Below, in pieces: positions 1-12,027 of a DNA stretch of 64,000 nucleotides. Each line of letters starts with the position of its first letter. The stretch's first letter is position 1. Under the pieces are notes generated by a model, which ran no database searches, was not told the origin of the DNA, and saw only the letters and a program-made list of their open reading frames with translations. This DNA is from Aegilops tauschii subsp. strangulata. Its lineage: Eukaryota > Streptophyta > Magnoliopsida > Poales > Poaceae. The position numbers and the translations under genes are program-made. The stretch is from NCBI RefSeq assembly GCF_002575655.3, contig NC_053037.3, forward strand, positions 503,324,544 to 503,388,543. The letters run 5' to 3'.

Positions 1-2060
1 TAAAACAGTTAAGTAGTTAATTCTGAGAGTGGCATTTCTTAATTTTACCAGCGGCATTAGATTAAGAAAAAGCATAAACTGTTCTAGGGGAGAGTGGGCG
101 CAACAACACCATGTGCTTCCATCTACTTATAAAAGGGGTGATGCAGAGTTTGTTGTAACAAAGCAACAAGCATCATATCTGGGTTGGAACAATTTTTGCC
201 CACTTAATGGTAAAAGACAGCTGTTCAATAGCTTCAATTCAACATTTATCCAAAATACTACCAATACAAGTAGCACAACATCTCAAACCACACTGCATCA
301 CCTTGTGGATGAAAGTCGGTACTGACCTTTCTTGACCAAGATTTGAAACAAATCGCGGGGACGACTTGAAAGAAATCCCAACACATATATGAAAATCCAT
401 GATCTCCTTTTGTGCAGTTCCACAAAAATTAAGCAAAGTCGTCGGTGTGACATTCAAGTTGAACTGCACAAAACACTCTTAAAACAAAAGTGTTTCGCGT
501 AGCGAAGCAAAATGCTGCAATAGCAACAAGATGAATAGATATCCCTGTTTTAACAGAGGCAAAAAAGGAATCAATTACTGGGCAATAAAGGAGGATAAAA
601 CATGCGGCCACAAAAATGGTAATCCCGCCAATCCCTAACAAGTGTTGCAGTTTTGAACTAAGATTCAGTAGTTAATTCTGAGAGTGGCATTGCTTAATTT
701 TACTAGCGGCATTAGATTAACAAAAAGCATAAACAGTTCTAGGGAGAGTGGGCACAACAACAACATGTGCTTCCATCTACTTATAAAGGGGGTGTTGCAG
801 AGTTTGTTGTAACAAAGCAACAAGCATCATGTCTGGGTTGGTCCCATTTTTGTTCACTACTGAATGGGAAAAGACAGCGATATAGTAGCTTCAATTCAAC
901 ATTTATTTAAAACAGTACCAATACAAGTAGCACAACATCTCAAAGCACATTGCACAATCATGTGGATTAAGGCCTTTACTAACCTTTCATGAGACAACAA
1001 AGATAAAATACGAATCTGCCAACATGAATAGGAAATCCAATCTCGTTTTGTGCAGTTGCACTGAAATCAAGCAAAGTCGCCGGTGTGACATTTAAGTTTG
1101 CTATCGCAACAAGTTGAATAGATATCCCTGTTTTAACAGAGGCAAAAAAGGAAACAATTACTGGCCAATAAAGGAGGATGAAACAAGCGGTCACAAAAAG
1201 AAGCATTACTAAAATGGTTGCATTGATTCATATTAACAGAGAAATTCTCATAAAACAGTTTAGTAGTTAATTCTGAGAGTCGCATTGCTTAATTTTACCA
1301 GCGGCATTAGATTAAGAAAAAGCATAAATAGTTCTAGGGGAGAGTGGGCGCAACAACACCATGTGTTTCCATCTACTTATAAAGGGGGTGATGCAGAGTT
1401 TTTTGTAACAAAGCAACAAGCATCATGTCTGGGTTGGTACCATTTTTGTTCACTACTTAATGGGAAAAGAGAGCAATACAATAGCTTCAATTCAACATTT
1501 ATTTAAAACAGTATCAATACAAGTAGCACGGCATCTCAAAACACACTGCACGATCATATGGATGAAGGCAAGTACCAACGTGTCATGACTCACACAAGAT
1601 CACCTACGAATCTGCCAACACGAATAGGAAATCCAATCTCGTTTTGTGAAGTTGCACTGAAATAAAGCGAAGTTGCCGGTGTGACGTTCAAATTTGATAT
1701 AGCAACAAGTTGAATAGATATCCCTGTTTTAACAGAGGCAAAAAACAATTACTGGCCAATAAAGGAGGATGAAACAAACGGCGACAAAAAGAAGCATCTA
1801 ACTTATCTTGATGGAAAACAAAGTAGGATAGTAGCATTTCTGAAATGGTTGCATTGATTCATATTAACAGAGACATTCTCTTAAAACAACATTTGTTAAG
1901 AATGTAATTTACTTTTAACAGTGGAAGTGCTTAAATTTTCCAGCAACATTCTTAGATTAACAATGGCAAAATAGTTGTATGGGACATGGGACATGGGACA
2001 TGCCAGCACCATGTGCGTCCACACGTATAAATGGGTGATGCAGAGTATATAGCCAAGCAG
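1..2060. repeat. Tandem repeat of about 600 bp, three full copies and one degenerate copy
   Basis: The block beginning TTAATTCTGAGAGTGGCAT recurs at about 17, 672 and 1267. A diverged fourth copy starts near 1881. Each copy carries the same landmarks in order: a GGCATTAGATTAA segment, a TATA-like TTATAAA(A/G)GGGGTG followed by ATGCAGAGT, and an AACAAAGCAACAAGCAT segment. On the minus strand each copy also contains a hydrophobic stretch (ILLYWPVIVSFF in copy 2) that is interrupted in the other copies, so I do not call it a gene. The repeated TATA-like box suggests a duplicated promoter region, but no downstream gene is visible. Copy 4 also holds three GGGACATG repeats near 1979-2002. Confidence 0.8.
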
Positions 2061-2421
2061 AATATCTGCGTTGGTCCCATATTTGTTCTCTTTGAACCTT
2101 TTTCCTATGTGAGGGCAGCAAATCTAGTCCTGCACAAACTACCCAACCCCCTAGTTTCTTTCCCTTTTCAACAAAGAGATCGGTTCCTTACAGATGTTTG
2201 TACTGGGTTACCCCCTTTTTCCCGTTTCGACCAACAAAGCGGCTAGATAGCCAGTCTATACTACTTTCCCACCCTCCTTTCCTCATTGAACCATGTCCTA
2301 GATTCAAGCTCCAGCCCACCGCACCCTTCTTTCCTCTTTCAACCAAGACCTAGATTTGACTACAGAATCGAAAAAGATACGCATGCAGCTAGAGCAATGA
2401 CGGTTTCAAAGAAACTTATAC
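2061..2421. other. Flanking DNA with no recognisable gene
   Basis: This is pyrimidine-rich sequence following the last degenerate repeat copy. I see no transposon terminus and no coding signal. If the exon-like stretch at 2422-2616 is real, this would be its first intron. Confidence 0.4.
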
Positions 2422-2616
2422 CTTAGGGTCGTCGAGATGTGGCAAGGCGTGCGGCGGGAGGTCGGATCTGCACAGGCACTGGATGAAAGAGAATAGCACA
2501 GCTGGCAGTGGATTGCCTCCCTCACCGAAGGCAATATTGTGAACGCTGCACCTCCTCCCCTTCCCGGTGCGACGGGATCCGGACGCCTCCTTCACCAGCT
2601 GCGAGGGTGAGAGAGA
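2422..2616 (-). other. Possible 5' exon of a host gene (weak)
   Basis: On the minus strand a frame of about 65 codons stays open from a CTCTCTCTC tract to an AAG|GTATAAG donor-like site at 2422/2421, and a stop follows immediately past that site. The composition is GC-rich and 5'-exon-like. I see no in-frame ATG and do not recognise the peptide. Element A inserted only about 90 bp upstream of it, which would have separated it from any promoter. Chance openness in GC-rich DNA is a real alternative. Confidence 0.2.
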
Positions 2617-2696
2617 GAGACAGAGGCCACAACGCAGTCTTGTTTAGATCTAGTGAAGAGGGCGAGAGACTGTGAATATAGCAAACCCTATAGCAA

Positions 2697-2701
2697 AGGA
2701 A
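2697..2701. repeat. Target-site duplication AGGAA, left of element A
   Basis: AGGAA directly precedes the LTR terminus TGATGACCC and occurs again at 56196-56200, directly after the far LTR terminus GGACGTATCA. This 5-bp duplication fixes the outer limits of element A. Confidence 0.9.
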
Positions 2702-3761
2702 TGATGACCCACAAGTGTAGGGGATCTATCGTAGTCCTTTCGATTAGTAAGAGTGTCGAACCCAACGAGGAGCAGAAGGAAATGACAAGCGGTTTTCAGT
2801 AAGGTATTCTCTGCAAGCACTGAAATTATCAGTAACAGATAGTTTTGTGATAAGGTAATTTGTAACGGGTAACAAGTAATGAAAGTAAATAAGGTGCAGC
2901 AAGATGTCCCAATCCCTTTTGTAGCAAAGGACAAGCCTGGACAATTTCTTATATAAAGGAAAACGCTCCCGAGGACACATGGGAATTATCGTCAAGCTAG
3001 TTTTCATCACGCTCATATGATTCGCGTTCGGACAAAGTACATATGATCTTCCACCAAATAAACCAACTAGCATCAACTACAAGGAGTAATCAACACTACT
3101 AGCAACCTACAGGTACCAATCTGAGGCTTTGGGACAAAGATTAAATACAAGAGATGAACTAGGGTTTGGGAGGAGATGGTGCTGGTGAAGATGTTGATGG
3201 AGATTGACCCCCTCCCGATGAGAGGATCGTTGGTGATGACGATGGCGATGATTTCCCCCTCCCGGAGGGAAGTTTCCCCGGCAGAACAACTCTGCCGGAG
3301 CCCTAGATTGGTTCCGCCAAGGTTCCGCCTCGTGGCGGCGGAGTTTCTTCCCGAAAGACTGCTTATGATTTTTTCCAGGGTAAAAGACTTCATATAGCAG
3401 AAGATGGGCACCGGAGGCCTGCCAGGGGGCCACGAGGCAGGGGGCGCGCCCAGGGGGATAGGGTGCGCCCCCACCCTCATGGCCAGGGTGTGGGCCCCCT
3501 CTAGTACTTTCTTCCGCAGTATTTTTTATTAATTCCAAAAATGACTTCCGTGAAGTTTCAGGACTTTTGGAATTGTGCAGAATAGGTCTCTAATATTTGC
3601 TCCTTTTCTAGCCCAGAATTCCAGCTGCCGGCATTCTCCCTCTTCATGTAAACCTTGTAAAATAAGAGAGAATAGGCATAAGTATTGTGACATAATGTGT
3701 AATAACAGCCCATAATGCAATAAATATCGATATAAAAGCATGATGCAAAATGGACGTATCA
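2702..3761 (-). repeat. 3' LTR of element A
   Basis: It starts TGATGACCC and ends GGACGTATCA. It matches the right LTR (50123-56195) along its length, but lacks about 350-400 bp present there. The missing part corresponds roughly to 50440-50830. The short form is about 1.06 kb, against about 1.4 kb for the other LTR without its insertion. Confidence 0.9.
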
Positions 3762-3775
3762 ACTCCCCCAAGCTT
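3762..3775 (-). promoter_or_regulatory. Polypurine tract of element A
   Basis: On the minus strand AAGCTTGGGGGAGT directly abuts the 3' LTR start TGATACGTCC. This is the expected site of plus-strand DNA priming. Confidence 0.8.
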
Positions 3776-5400
3776 AGACCTCGCTTGTCCTCCAGCGGAA
3801 GCCGATAACGAAAAATATGTCCACATGTTTAGAGATAGCGATGTCGATAAAATAAAATACGGACATGAGGGCATCATGATCATTCTTATAACAACAACAT
3901 ATATGGATATTGTCATATGATTTCTTGTGCTCAAGTAATAATCTATTCACAATGTCAAGTATGAATCAAAAACTTCATTGAAAACTTACAAACCATGATC
4001 TCAGTCATTGAAGCAATTGCAATTTATCATAACATCGGAAAGAGTCAATATAATAGCTTTTCAGCAAGTCCACATACTCAACTATCATTTAGTCTTTCAC
4101 AATTGCTAACACTCACGCAGTACTTATGGGTATGGAGTTTTAATTGGACACAGAGAAAGATAGGGGCTTATAGTTTCGCCTCCCAACCTTCTACCTAAAG
4201 GGTAATGTCAACAATAATAATTTATGCTAACTTACATCCAATTGGATATATATCAGGATCTTTACAACACAAGGTGCTTGTCAAAAGATAAAATGTAAAA
4301 AAGGAAAGGTGAAGATCACCATGACTCTTGCATAAGGCATAAGACAAGAATAAAAGATAGGCCCTTCGCAGAAGGAAGCAGAGGTTGTCATGTGCTTTGA
4401 TGGTTGGATGCACGAAATCTTAATGCAAAAGAACGTCACTTTATATTGCCACTTGTGATATGGACCTTTATTATATATGCAGTCCGTCGCTTTTATTGCT
4501 TCCATATCACAAGATCGTCTAAAGTTTATTTTCTCCACACTAATAAATCATACATATTTAGAGAGCAATTTTTATTGCATGCAACATGACAACTTACTTG
4601 AAGGATCGTACTCAATCCATAGGTAGATATGGTGGACTCTCGTGGCAAAACTGGGTTTAAGGATATTTGGAAGCACAAGTAGTATCTCCACTTGGTGCAA
4701 AGAATTTTGGCTAGCATGAGGGGGAAAAGCAAGCTCAACATGTTGGATGATCCATGACAATATACTTTATTTCAGATATAAGAAAACATAACCCATTACG
4801 TTGTCTTCCTTGTCCAACACCAACACTTTAGCATGTCATATTTTAATGAGTGCTCACAATCATAAAAGATGTCCAAGATAGTATATTTATATGTGAGAAG
4901 CTCTCTTTCTTTATTACTTCCTATTAATTGCAACGATGACCATAACTACGTTTGTCAACTCTCAACTTTTATTCATCATACTCTTTATATTTGAAGTCAT
5001 TACTCTCCATAAGATCAATATGATCTCTTTATTTCTTTTTATTCTTTCTTTTTCTATTATTCCCTCAAGATCAAAGCAAAGTAATCAAGCCCTTGAATCA
5101 ACACTAATCTTTATTATATATAGCTCACGGACTCGATTACATAGGAGGATCATAAGGCAAAACTCAAAACTAAATCATACTAAAACTTTATTCTACTAGA
5201 TCAAGATATTACCAAAAGGATCGAACTAAGAAAAACGGTAAAGATAGGAGAGTGATGGTGATACGGTACCGGGCCACCTCCCCCAAGCTTGGCAGTTTCC
5301 AAGGGGAGTGCCCATACCCATGTGATTATGTCTCCTTCTTCGGAGGTGATGATGATGGAGTTGTTGATGATGTAAATTGTGCTTTCAGCTTCTTCATATT
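3776..5400 (-). other. 3' non-coding part of element A
   Basis: This is AT-rich sequence between the 3' ORF and the polypurine tract, on the element's own strand. I see no ORF with coding character. It is the position where an envelope-like gene sits in some Athila elements, but none is recognisable here. Confidence 0.5.
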
Positions 5401-5751
5401 TTAATTGAGGAGAGAAATTTCCTCCTTTAAATCATCGACCTCCGATTCCAGCTTCAAGACCTTGTCACATAAATCCCATTTGATTTTCTTTCGAAAACGA
5501 GAAGGAATAGATCGGTTGTTAGATAGTTTATCCCTCTTAGGGAGACTAGACTTCTTGAACTTCACGTGCATATCCCCAGGTTGAGGTAGAGGGACATCCT
5601 CCTCCTCCGAACTCGAATCGTTGATCCTCATCAAATGAGCATCCTCCTCCTCATCCGTAGTTCGACCACAAGGAGATAAATCCCCATAGGTCTTTGGGTC
5701 AGCAATGAGATGGGAGACATAGCTATCTCCGTCGGAATCCTGAGATGACAT
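5401..5751 (-). CDS. Element A 3' ORF, 116 aa, acidic then basic, with a coiled-coil end; function unknown
   Basis: This is an open frame downstream of integrase on the element's sense strand. The N-terminal half is acidic (EEEDAH and SSSEEEDVPLP). The middle is basic (KFKKSSLPKRDKL and RFRKKIKW). The last 25 or so residues form a heptad-like coiled coil (LKLESEVDDLKEEISLLN). There is no signal peptide, membrane segment or catalytic motif. It is intact while the upstream gag and pol are broken. Its position suggests a non-pol accessory ORF of this retrotransposon lineage, not an envelope protein. I do not recognise a named domain. Confidence 0.5.
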   Translation of the reverse strand: MSSQDSDGDSYVSHLIADPKTYGDLSPCGRTTDEEEDAHLMRINDSSSEEEDVPLPQPGDMHVKFKKSSLPKRDKLSNNRSIPSRFRKKIKWDLCDKVLKLESEVDDLKEEISLLN

Positions 5752-6085
5752 CTTCCTCTAAAGGCTACAGAAATAGCTCGAAACAAAAACAGAGGATATT
5801 TGCGTGGTACGGTGGTCAAAACCTTCGGGAGATTATATAATGAAATTTTACCTACCAAAAGAAGTATTGTGCAAGAAAACGGGGTCCGGAGAGCACACGA
5901 GGTGCCCACGAGGCAGGGGGGCGGGCCCTCGACCCTCGTGGAAGCCTCGTGTCCTTCCCGGACTAATTCTTATTTTCCTATTTTCTTAAATATTCCAAAA
6001 CGAAGAAAAATTGCCATTAAGACTGTTTTCGAGTCGGTTTACTTACCGTACCACATACCTATTCCTTTTCGGAGTCTGAAAAATG

Positions 6086-7371
6086 CTAGAAAGTGTCCCT
6101 TATGTATTCCTCCGGGGTTACGGTTTCAATAACATTACTTTCAACATTTATGGGACTACCTGAGATATAATGTTTGATTCTTTGACCGTTCACCACCTTC
6201 GGATTTGTGCCTTCGAAGTTGTTGATTTTTATGGCACCGGAATGATAGACCTCCTCGATAACGTAAGGACCTTCCCATTTAGAGAGGAGTTTTCCTGCAA
6301 AAGATCTTAAACGAGAGTTGAATATCAAAACATAATCACCAACATTAAACTCACGCTTTTGTATCCTTTTATCATGCCATCTTGTAACCTTTTCCTTGAA
6401 CAGTTTGGCATTTTTGTAGGCGTGGGTTCTCCATTCATCAAGTGAGCTTATGTCAAATAACCTCTTCTCACCGGCAAGTTTGAAATCATAATTGAGCTCT
6501 TTAATAGCCCAATATGCCTTATGTTCTAGTTAAGAGGTAAGTGACATGCTTTTCCATTAACCATTTTATACGGAGACAAACCCATAGGATTTTTATACGC
6601 ACTTCTATAGGCCCATAATGCATCATCAATTTTCTTGGACCAATTATTTCTAGATCTATTAACAGTCTTTTGCAAAATTAATTTGAGCTCTCTGTTACTC
6701 AATTCTACTTGACCACTAGACTGCGGGTGATAAGGAGATGCAATTCTATGATTAACGTCATACTTAGCAAGCATTTTACGAAAGGCACCATGGATAAAAT
6801 GTGAACCACCATCAGTCATTAAATATCTAGGGACTCCAAACCTCGGAAAAATAACTTCTTTAAGCATCTTAATAGAGGTGTTATGATCAGCACTACCAGT
6901 TGGAACAGCTTCTACCCACTTAGCAACGTAATCAACAACAACTAAAATATGTGTATACCCATTAGAGGAAGGAAACGGTCCCATATAATCAAAGCCCCAA
7001 ACATCAAAAGGTTCAATAACAAGTGAATAATTCATAGGCATTTCTTGATGTCTACTAATATTACCAATTCTTTAACATTCATCACAAGATAAGACAAACT
7101 TACGGGGTGCAATACCTTATGTGCAGTTCTATCTCCAGCGTGGTGTCCTCCATAAGCTTCGGAGTGACACTTGCGTAGGATCTGTTTCTTTTCATGCTCA
7201 GGTATACAACGTCTAATAACACCATCTACTCCTTCTTTATAAAGGTGTGGGTCATCCCAGAAGTAATGTATTAAATCATAGAAAAACTTTTTCTTTTGCT
7301 GGTATGTGAAACTAGGTGGTATAAATTTAGCAACAATGTAATTAGCATAATCAGCATACCTTTAGTCAGAG
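6086..7371 (-). pseudogene. Element A integrase remnant
   Basis: In minus-strand order, a post-RNase H linker (FIPPSFTYQ type) is followed by a zinc-binding HHCC region damaged near 7090-7110, then the catalytic core in one open piece (6526-7041). The core shows GFDYMGPF, TDGGSHF and GQVELSNRE, which supply the three acidic residues D, D and E. A frameshift near 6530 moves the C-terminal part to another frame, which ends at 6086 (GKLLSKWEGPYVIEEVY to EEYIRDTF). The protein would insert the retroelement cDNA into the genome. With the frameshift and broken zinc finger it is not functional. Confidence 0.85.
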
Positions 7372-8085
7372 GCCTGGAGATTTTAGAGAAGTCCTTAATG
7401 AACCTCCTATAAAAACCGGCATGACCAAGGAAACTTCTTATACCTTTAATGTCCTTGGGACACGGCATCTTTTCAATAGAATCAACTTTAGCTTTATCAA
7501 CTTCAATACCTCTTTCAGGAATTTTATGCCCCAAGACAATACCTTCATTAACCATAAAGTGGCACTTCTCCCAATTCAAGACGAGGTTAGTTTCTTCACA
7601 TCTCTGTAAAACTCGATCAAGGTTGCTCAAGAAATCACCAAAAGAAGTTCCATAAACGGAGAAATCATCCATGGAAACCTCAACAACCTTTTCACAAAAA
7701 TCAAAGAATATAGCCATCATGCATCTTTGAAAGGTAGCAGGTGCATTACATAAACCAAAAGGCATACGTCTATAAGCAAAGGTACCGAAAGGACAAGTAA
7801 AAATAGTCTTTTCTTGATCCTCTTTTGACACAGGTATTTGAGAGAAACCGGAATAACCGTCTAGAAAGCAAAAATGTGTATGTTTAGATAATCTTTCTAG
7901 CATTTGATAAATAAAAGGTAAGGGGTAATGATCCTTTTTAGTAGCATTATTTAATTTGCGGAAATCAATTACCATTCTATAACCTGTAACGATTCTTTGT
8001 GGAATCAATTCATCTTTATCATTAGGAACAACGGTAATACCTCCCTTCTTGGGGACACAATGGACAGGACTTACCCACTGACTAC
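7372..8085 (-). pseudogene. Element A reverse transcriptase, C-terminal portion
   Basis: The motifs in order are YRMVIDFRKLN, RRMPFGLCNAPATFQ, SMDDFSVYG (the catalytic DD pair), NWEKCHFM, and the thumb/connection motif SFLGHAGFYRRFIKDFSKISRPL. The frame starts at the CACTA-1 insertion point and joins precisely to the segment at 32623-33330 when CACTA-1 and one copy of TSD CTA are removed. Right after SRPLT the sequence jumps to the region normally found after RNase H, so the whole RNase H domain is deleted at about 7371. The polymerase motifs look intact, but the gene as a whole is dead. Confidence 0.88.
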
Positions 8086-8096
8086 ACTACTAGGAA

Positions 8097-8415
8097 AAGG
8101 GCTATAGATGGAATGGCCACTAATGGCGCACCAGACATGTGGTGCGCCATTACTATGTAGTAGTGGCGCACCATGTGCTGGTGCGCCATTAGTGTGAAAT
8201 ACACTAATGGCGCACCAAACACAAGGTGCGCCATTAGTAACAATTTTTTTTCCAGACATACTAATGGCGCACCAGGGTACAGTGCACCATTACTAGTTCT
8301 AACTAGTAATGGCGCACCAGCCACATAGTGCGGCACTACAATATTTTTTATTTTTTACTTTTTTGCAAAACTACTAATGGCGCACCTGGGGACAGTGCGC
8401 CATTACTAGTTTAAA
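8097..8415. repeat. CACTA-1 left subterminal repeats, outer part
   Basis: This segment holds paired inverted copies of (A)CTAATGGCGCACC and GGTGCGCCATTAGT, each pair able to form a short hairpin. The array is interrupted at 8415 by the nested non-autonomous CACTA and resumes at 20424. Confidence 0.85.
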
Positions 8416-8544
8416 CACTACTACAAAAACAGCTATAGCCAATATGGACACTAATGGCGCACTGTACATGTGGTGCGCCATTACTAAATACTAATGGCGC
8501 ACCATGTGTTGGTGCGCCATTAGTGTGAAAATACTAATGGCGCA

Positions 8545-11284
8545 TGTAGCGACCATACCTCAAATGGCCTGTGCTGCTGTGTACCAGTGTCATCCCTGGA
8601 TCAATAATGCTGACACGCACAGTACAAATGGAGGATTGATAACAGAGTAGCAATCACACACTTATTACATCGATATCTCCGAAGAGATTAAGTATAATAA
8701 ACATGGCTTAAGGCCATCTAATAACGATAACAGCGGAAGACTTGGAAGAATAGTGAGTCCATCAACTCCAGCGGCATCACTGAGTATAAGACCACGACCT
8801 AGGGCACCTTACTCGTCGTCTGAAAAGTCTGCAACATGAAACGTTGCAGCCCGAAACGGGTCAGCACATAGAATATGCTGGCAGAGCAACACATAGAGAG
8901 CAATGAACAATGATAAGGCTATACTATATGCATATATGGCTGGTGGAAAGGCTCTATGGTTACAGTTTTTGTGAAAAGCCAATTTTATCCTACTTCAAAG
9001 GAATAAATTTTATTTAACTATCATGGTGGTTGAAACATTGAGAAGGTACCTCCAACTCAATCCCAATTAAGTAACATCATTAACCCAACAAAATTAATTA
9101 TAAGTATCACGGTGATGAGATTCAAATGATAATCCAGGTACTAGATACTCAAGTTGTCCATAACCGGGGACACGGCTAATCATGATCAGTTTGTACACTC
9201 TGCAGAGGTTTGCGCACTTTTCCCCACAAGACCCGATCGCCTCCGCTTGATTCTCGCACTGCATGATGTTTGAGAAACGGATGACCGAGACACAGTCTTT
9301 CAGAAACAGTCACTCTCTACTCTGGATGGACCGGTACACCTACTTTCCCCTACATCTCCTAGTCCACCTCTTCAAGAGATCCTGTAACCTTCTCAGCTAT
9401 GCTAGAGCCCATAATAGCTTCCGGCTGCACACGGAAGTTTCTAGCATGAATAATCTTATGATCCCTTTGAGCCTGGGTGGCGGACCTTATACATACAGGC
9501 AACACTGGGTTCTCCAGGTGCCTCAATCCACCCAGATGTGAGTTTTAGTTGCCACCTTAAGTTGAACCATTATTAAACAATCTCACATCTGTCATGGATA
9601 TCTCTCAAACCCAATCCACGTCTACGAGCATAGCATGGCAATATAATAGCAACGTAGAAGTAACTCCCAAGGGTTTGATAAAGAACAGGTAATAGGTACT
9701 ACCTCAACTACTTCCCGATACCCACAGTTTAATTAGATCCTAATCATGCAATGTTTGAGGAAAACAGATCTAATGCAATAAAACTGGGTATGAACTGGGT
9801 ATGATCAAAGTGTTACTTGCCTTGCTGATGATCCGCAAAACCTAGCAAGTCGAAGTAACAAGCGGCACACTCCGGGTACTCTATCGCAAACAAACAAGCA
9901 TACAATCAGTACTGATCTAATGCACAGGTAAAACTCGAAAGAAAGATCCAACCAGAAAGTTCAACTTAAGAACTCCGGTTTGCAAAAAGAATCAACTCGA
10001 AAGAAGCAACGAAAGTCAAACGGCGAAAGAAAGAAACTTCGTTTGCTAATCTGGATCTAGGTCAAATTTTACTGTAGCAAAAACTTCTTTGAGTAGGTTA
10101 AACGAAAAGAGAATTTCGAGACGAAACTCTAGGCGCTTGAATCACCTGATTCCGATAAACGAGCGAAAAGTTAAACAGATTCGAAAATTCGATCGAAAAT
10201 CGAATCTGAGAAAATAACGAGAAAAATCCGTCGAAAAAAAGGGACGAACGTTTAAATAACGGACGTTCGTTAACAGAGAAAAACCGACGAACGCGTTCTT
10301 TAAAACGAACGGTTCGATGAACGGTCGTGAAATAAGAAAACTGAAAAAACCGATCTAGGTTTTTTTTAAACAAAAGGTTTTTTTTCTTCAGAAAACCGGT
10401 CAACGTTGAAGACGGCCGGCGGCAGTACCTCGTGGCGGGGCTCCGGCGAGGGGCTCCGGCGGGCGAGGCTCGGCGGCGAGGGTGCGGGGCTCGGGGGCGG
10501 CGGCTCCGGCGGCGAGGGGCTCCGGCTCGGGGGCTCCCGGCGGCGGGCGGCGGGGCAAAAGCGGGCGGCGGCGGCGGCTAGATGCGGCGGCGGCGGGCGG
10601 CTCCTCCGGCGGCGATGGTGACGACGAAAACGGAGGGGGGGTATATATGGAGGGGGGCTAGGGGGGCTTGGGGAAGGGGCACCGAGGCGGCGGCGGCTCC
10701 CGTGGCGAGCTCGGACTCCGGCGGCGGTGTGCTCCCGTGCGGGGAGAGGAGAGCGCGGGTGGGCCGTCAGCTGGGCTCGGCCCAGTCGGCGCGGCGCGTT
10801 TGTTTTTTTTTTTAATATGTTCCGCGGAAAATATTGCGTAGAAAAATAAATAAAAATCAGAAAAATATGAAATAAATTTTCCCCGTCTATTTAGAAAATC
10901 TAGAATAGGGTGAACATTTTTAAAATCAAAAATAAATAATTTGAAAACATGCATATTTTTAAATGCAATAAAATTGCAAATAAAATCCAATTAAATTCCA
11001 AATAATGATTTTAACATTTTTCCTCCAGTATTTCAATATTTTGGAGAAGTCATATTTTCTCCTCTCGTTTATTTTAAAATGAAATATTTTTCCGGAGAGA
11101 AAATAATTAAAATCCAAATCCTCGTTTGAAAAATCAAATAAGAAAATTCGAGAAAATCCCCAACTCTCTCCGAGGGTCCTTGAGTTGCTTTGGATTTCTC
11201 GAGGATTTGTCAAAATGCACAAAACATGATATGCAAATGATGATCTATGTATAACATTCCAAATTGGAAATTTGGGATGTTACA
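8545..11284 (-). repeat. 3' LTR of element B
   Basis: It is about 2.74 kb long and nearly identical to 16147-18878. It includes a GC-rich segment (about 10430-10780) next to a TATATAT box at 10642-10648, and an AT-rich segment ending at GATGTTACA. It shares its termini with solo LTR C. Confidence 0.93.
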
Positions 11285-11286
11285 AA

Positions 11287-11300
11287 CCTACCCCCCTTAA
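11287..11300 (-). promoter_or_regulatory. Polypurine tract of element B
   Basis: On the minus strand AAGGGGGGTAGG lies just before the 3' LTR start TGTAACATCC, as expected for plus-strand priming. Confidence 0.8.
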
Positions 11301-12027
11301 GATGAATCTCGCCCTCGAGATTCGGGTTGGCTAGAAAACAGGTGGGAGTGGTTTTTCCATAGATCTTCCTCTCGCTCCCAGGTGGCCTCATCTTCTGTGT
11401 GGTGACTCCACTGGACTTTTCAACACTTGATAACCTTGCTGCGGGTAACTCGGCTGGCATACTCGAGAATCTTAACTGGCTTCTCCTCATAGGTCAAATC
11501 ACTTTCCAACTGAATCACTTCCAGTGGCAAGTATCTCTCAGTGGTATCTCAGCCATCTCTGCGTGGCACTTCTTCAACTGCGAAACATGGAATACATCAT
11601 GAACTTCAGACAATCCTTCGGGCAATTCCAGCTTGTAGGCAACTTCTCCTATACGTTCCAACACTCTGTATGGTCCGATAAAACGAGGCGCTAACTTTCC
11701 CTTAACTCCAAAGCGCTTTACTCCTCGTAGTGGTGATACTCGAAGATACACTCTGTCTCCGATTTCGTGAACTGTCTCCTTGCGTTTAGAATCAGCATAA
11801 CTCTTCTGCCTGGACTGGGCTACCTTGAGCCTATCGCGAATCAACTTCACTTTCTGTTCAGACTCCTTAATCAAATCTGGTCCAAACAACTGACGGTCTC
11901 CAACTTCGTCCCACAACAACGGTGTTCTACACCTCCTTCCGTACAAAGCTTCAAAAGGGGCCATCTTCAAACTGGTTTGATAACTGTTGTTATATGAAAA
12001 CTCTGCATATGGCAAATTGTCCTCTCA
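11290..12027 (-). pseudogene. Element B integrase C-terminal region and chromodomain remnant
   Basis: The frame at 11515-12015 starts at [13 protein letters not shown], which lies after the catalytic core of chromoviral integrases. It continues through FEALYGRRCRTPL, a GDRVYLRVSP motif and LSEVHDVFHVSQL. The following chromodomain, recognisable by KVQWSHHTEDEATWERE on the same strand near 11370-11430, is out of frame and carries stops. The zinc-binding HHCC domain and all three catalytic acidic residues are missing. They were lost in a deletion at about 12027-12050, where the RNase H to integrase linker joins this segment directly. Confidence 0.85.

Noticed and set aside
979..1206. Hydrophobic minus-strand frames in the tandem repeat
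   Set aside because: They are similar between copies only because the DNA is duplicated. The frames break differently in each copy, and no start or splice context supports a gene.
9263..9541. 92-codon open frame, repeated at 16865-17143
   Set aside because: It occurs in both LTRs of element B on the antisense strand. It reflects LTR identity, not a conserved gene, and no domain is visible.
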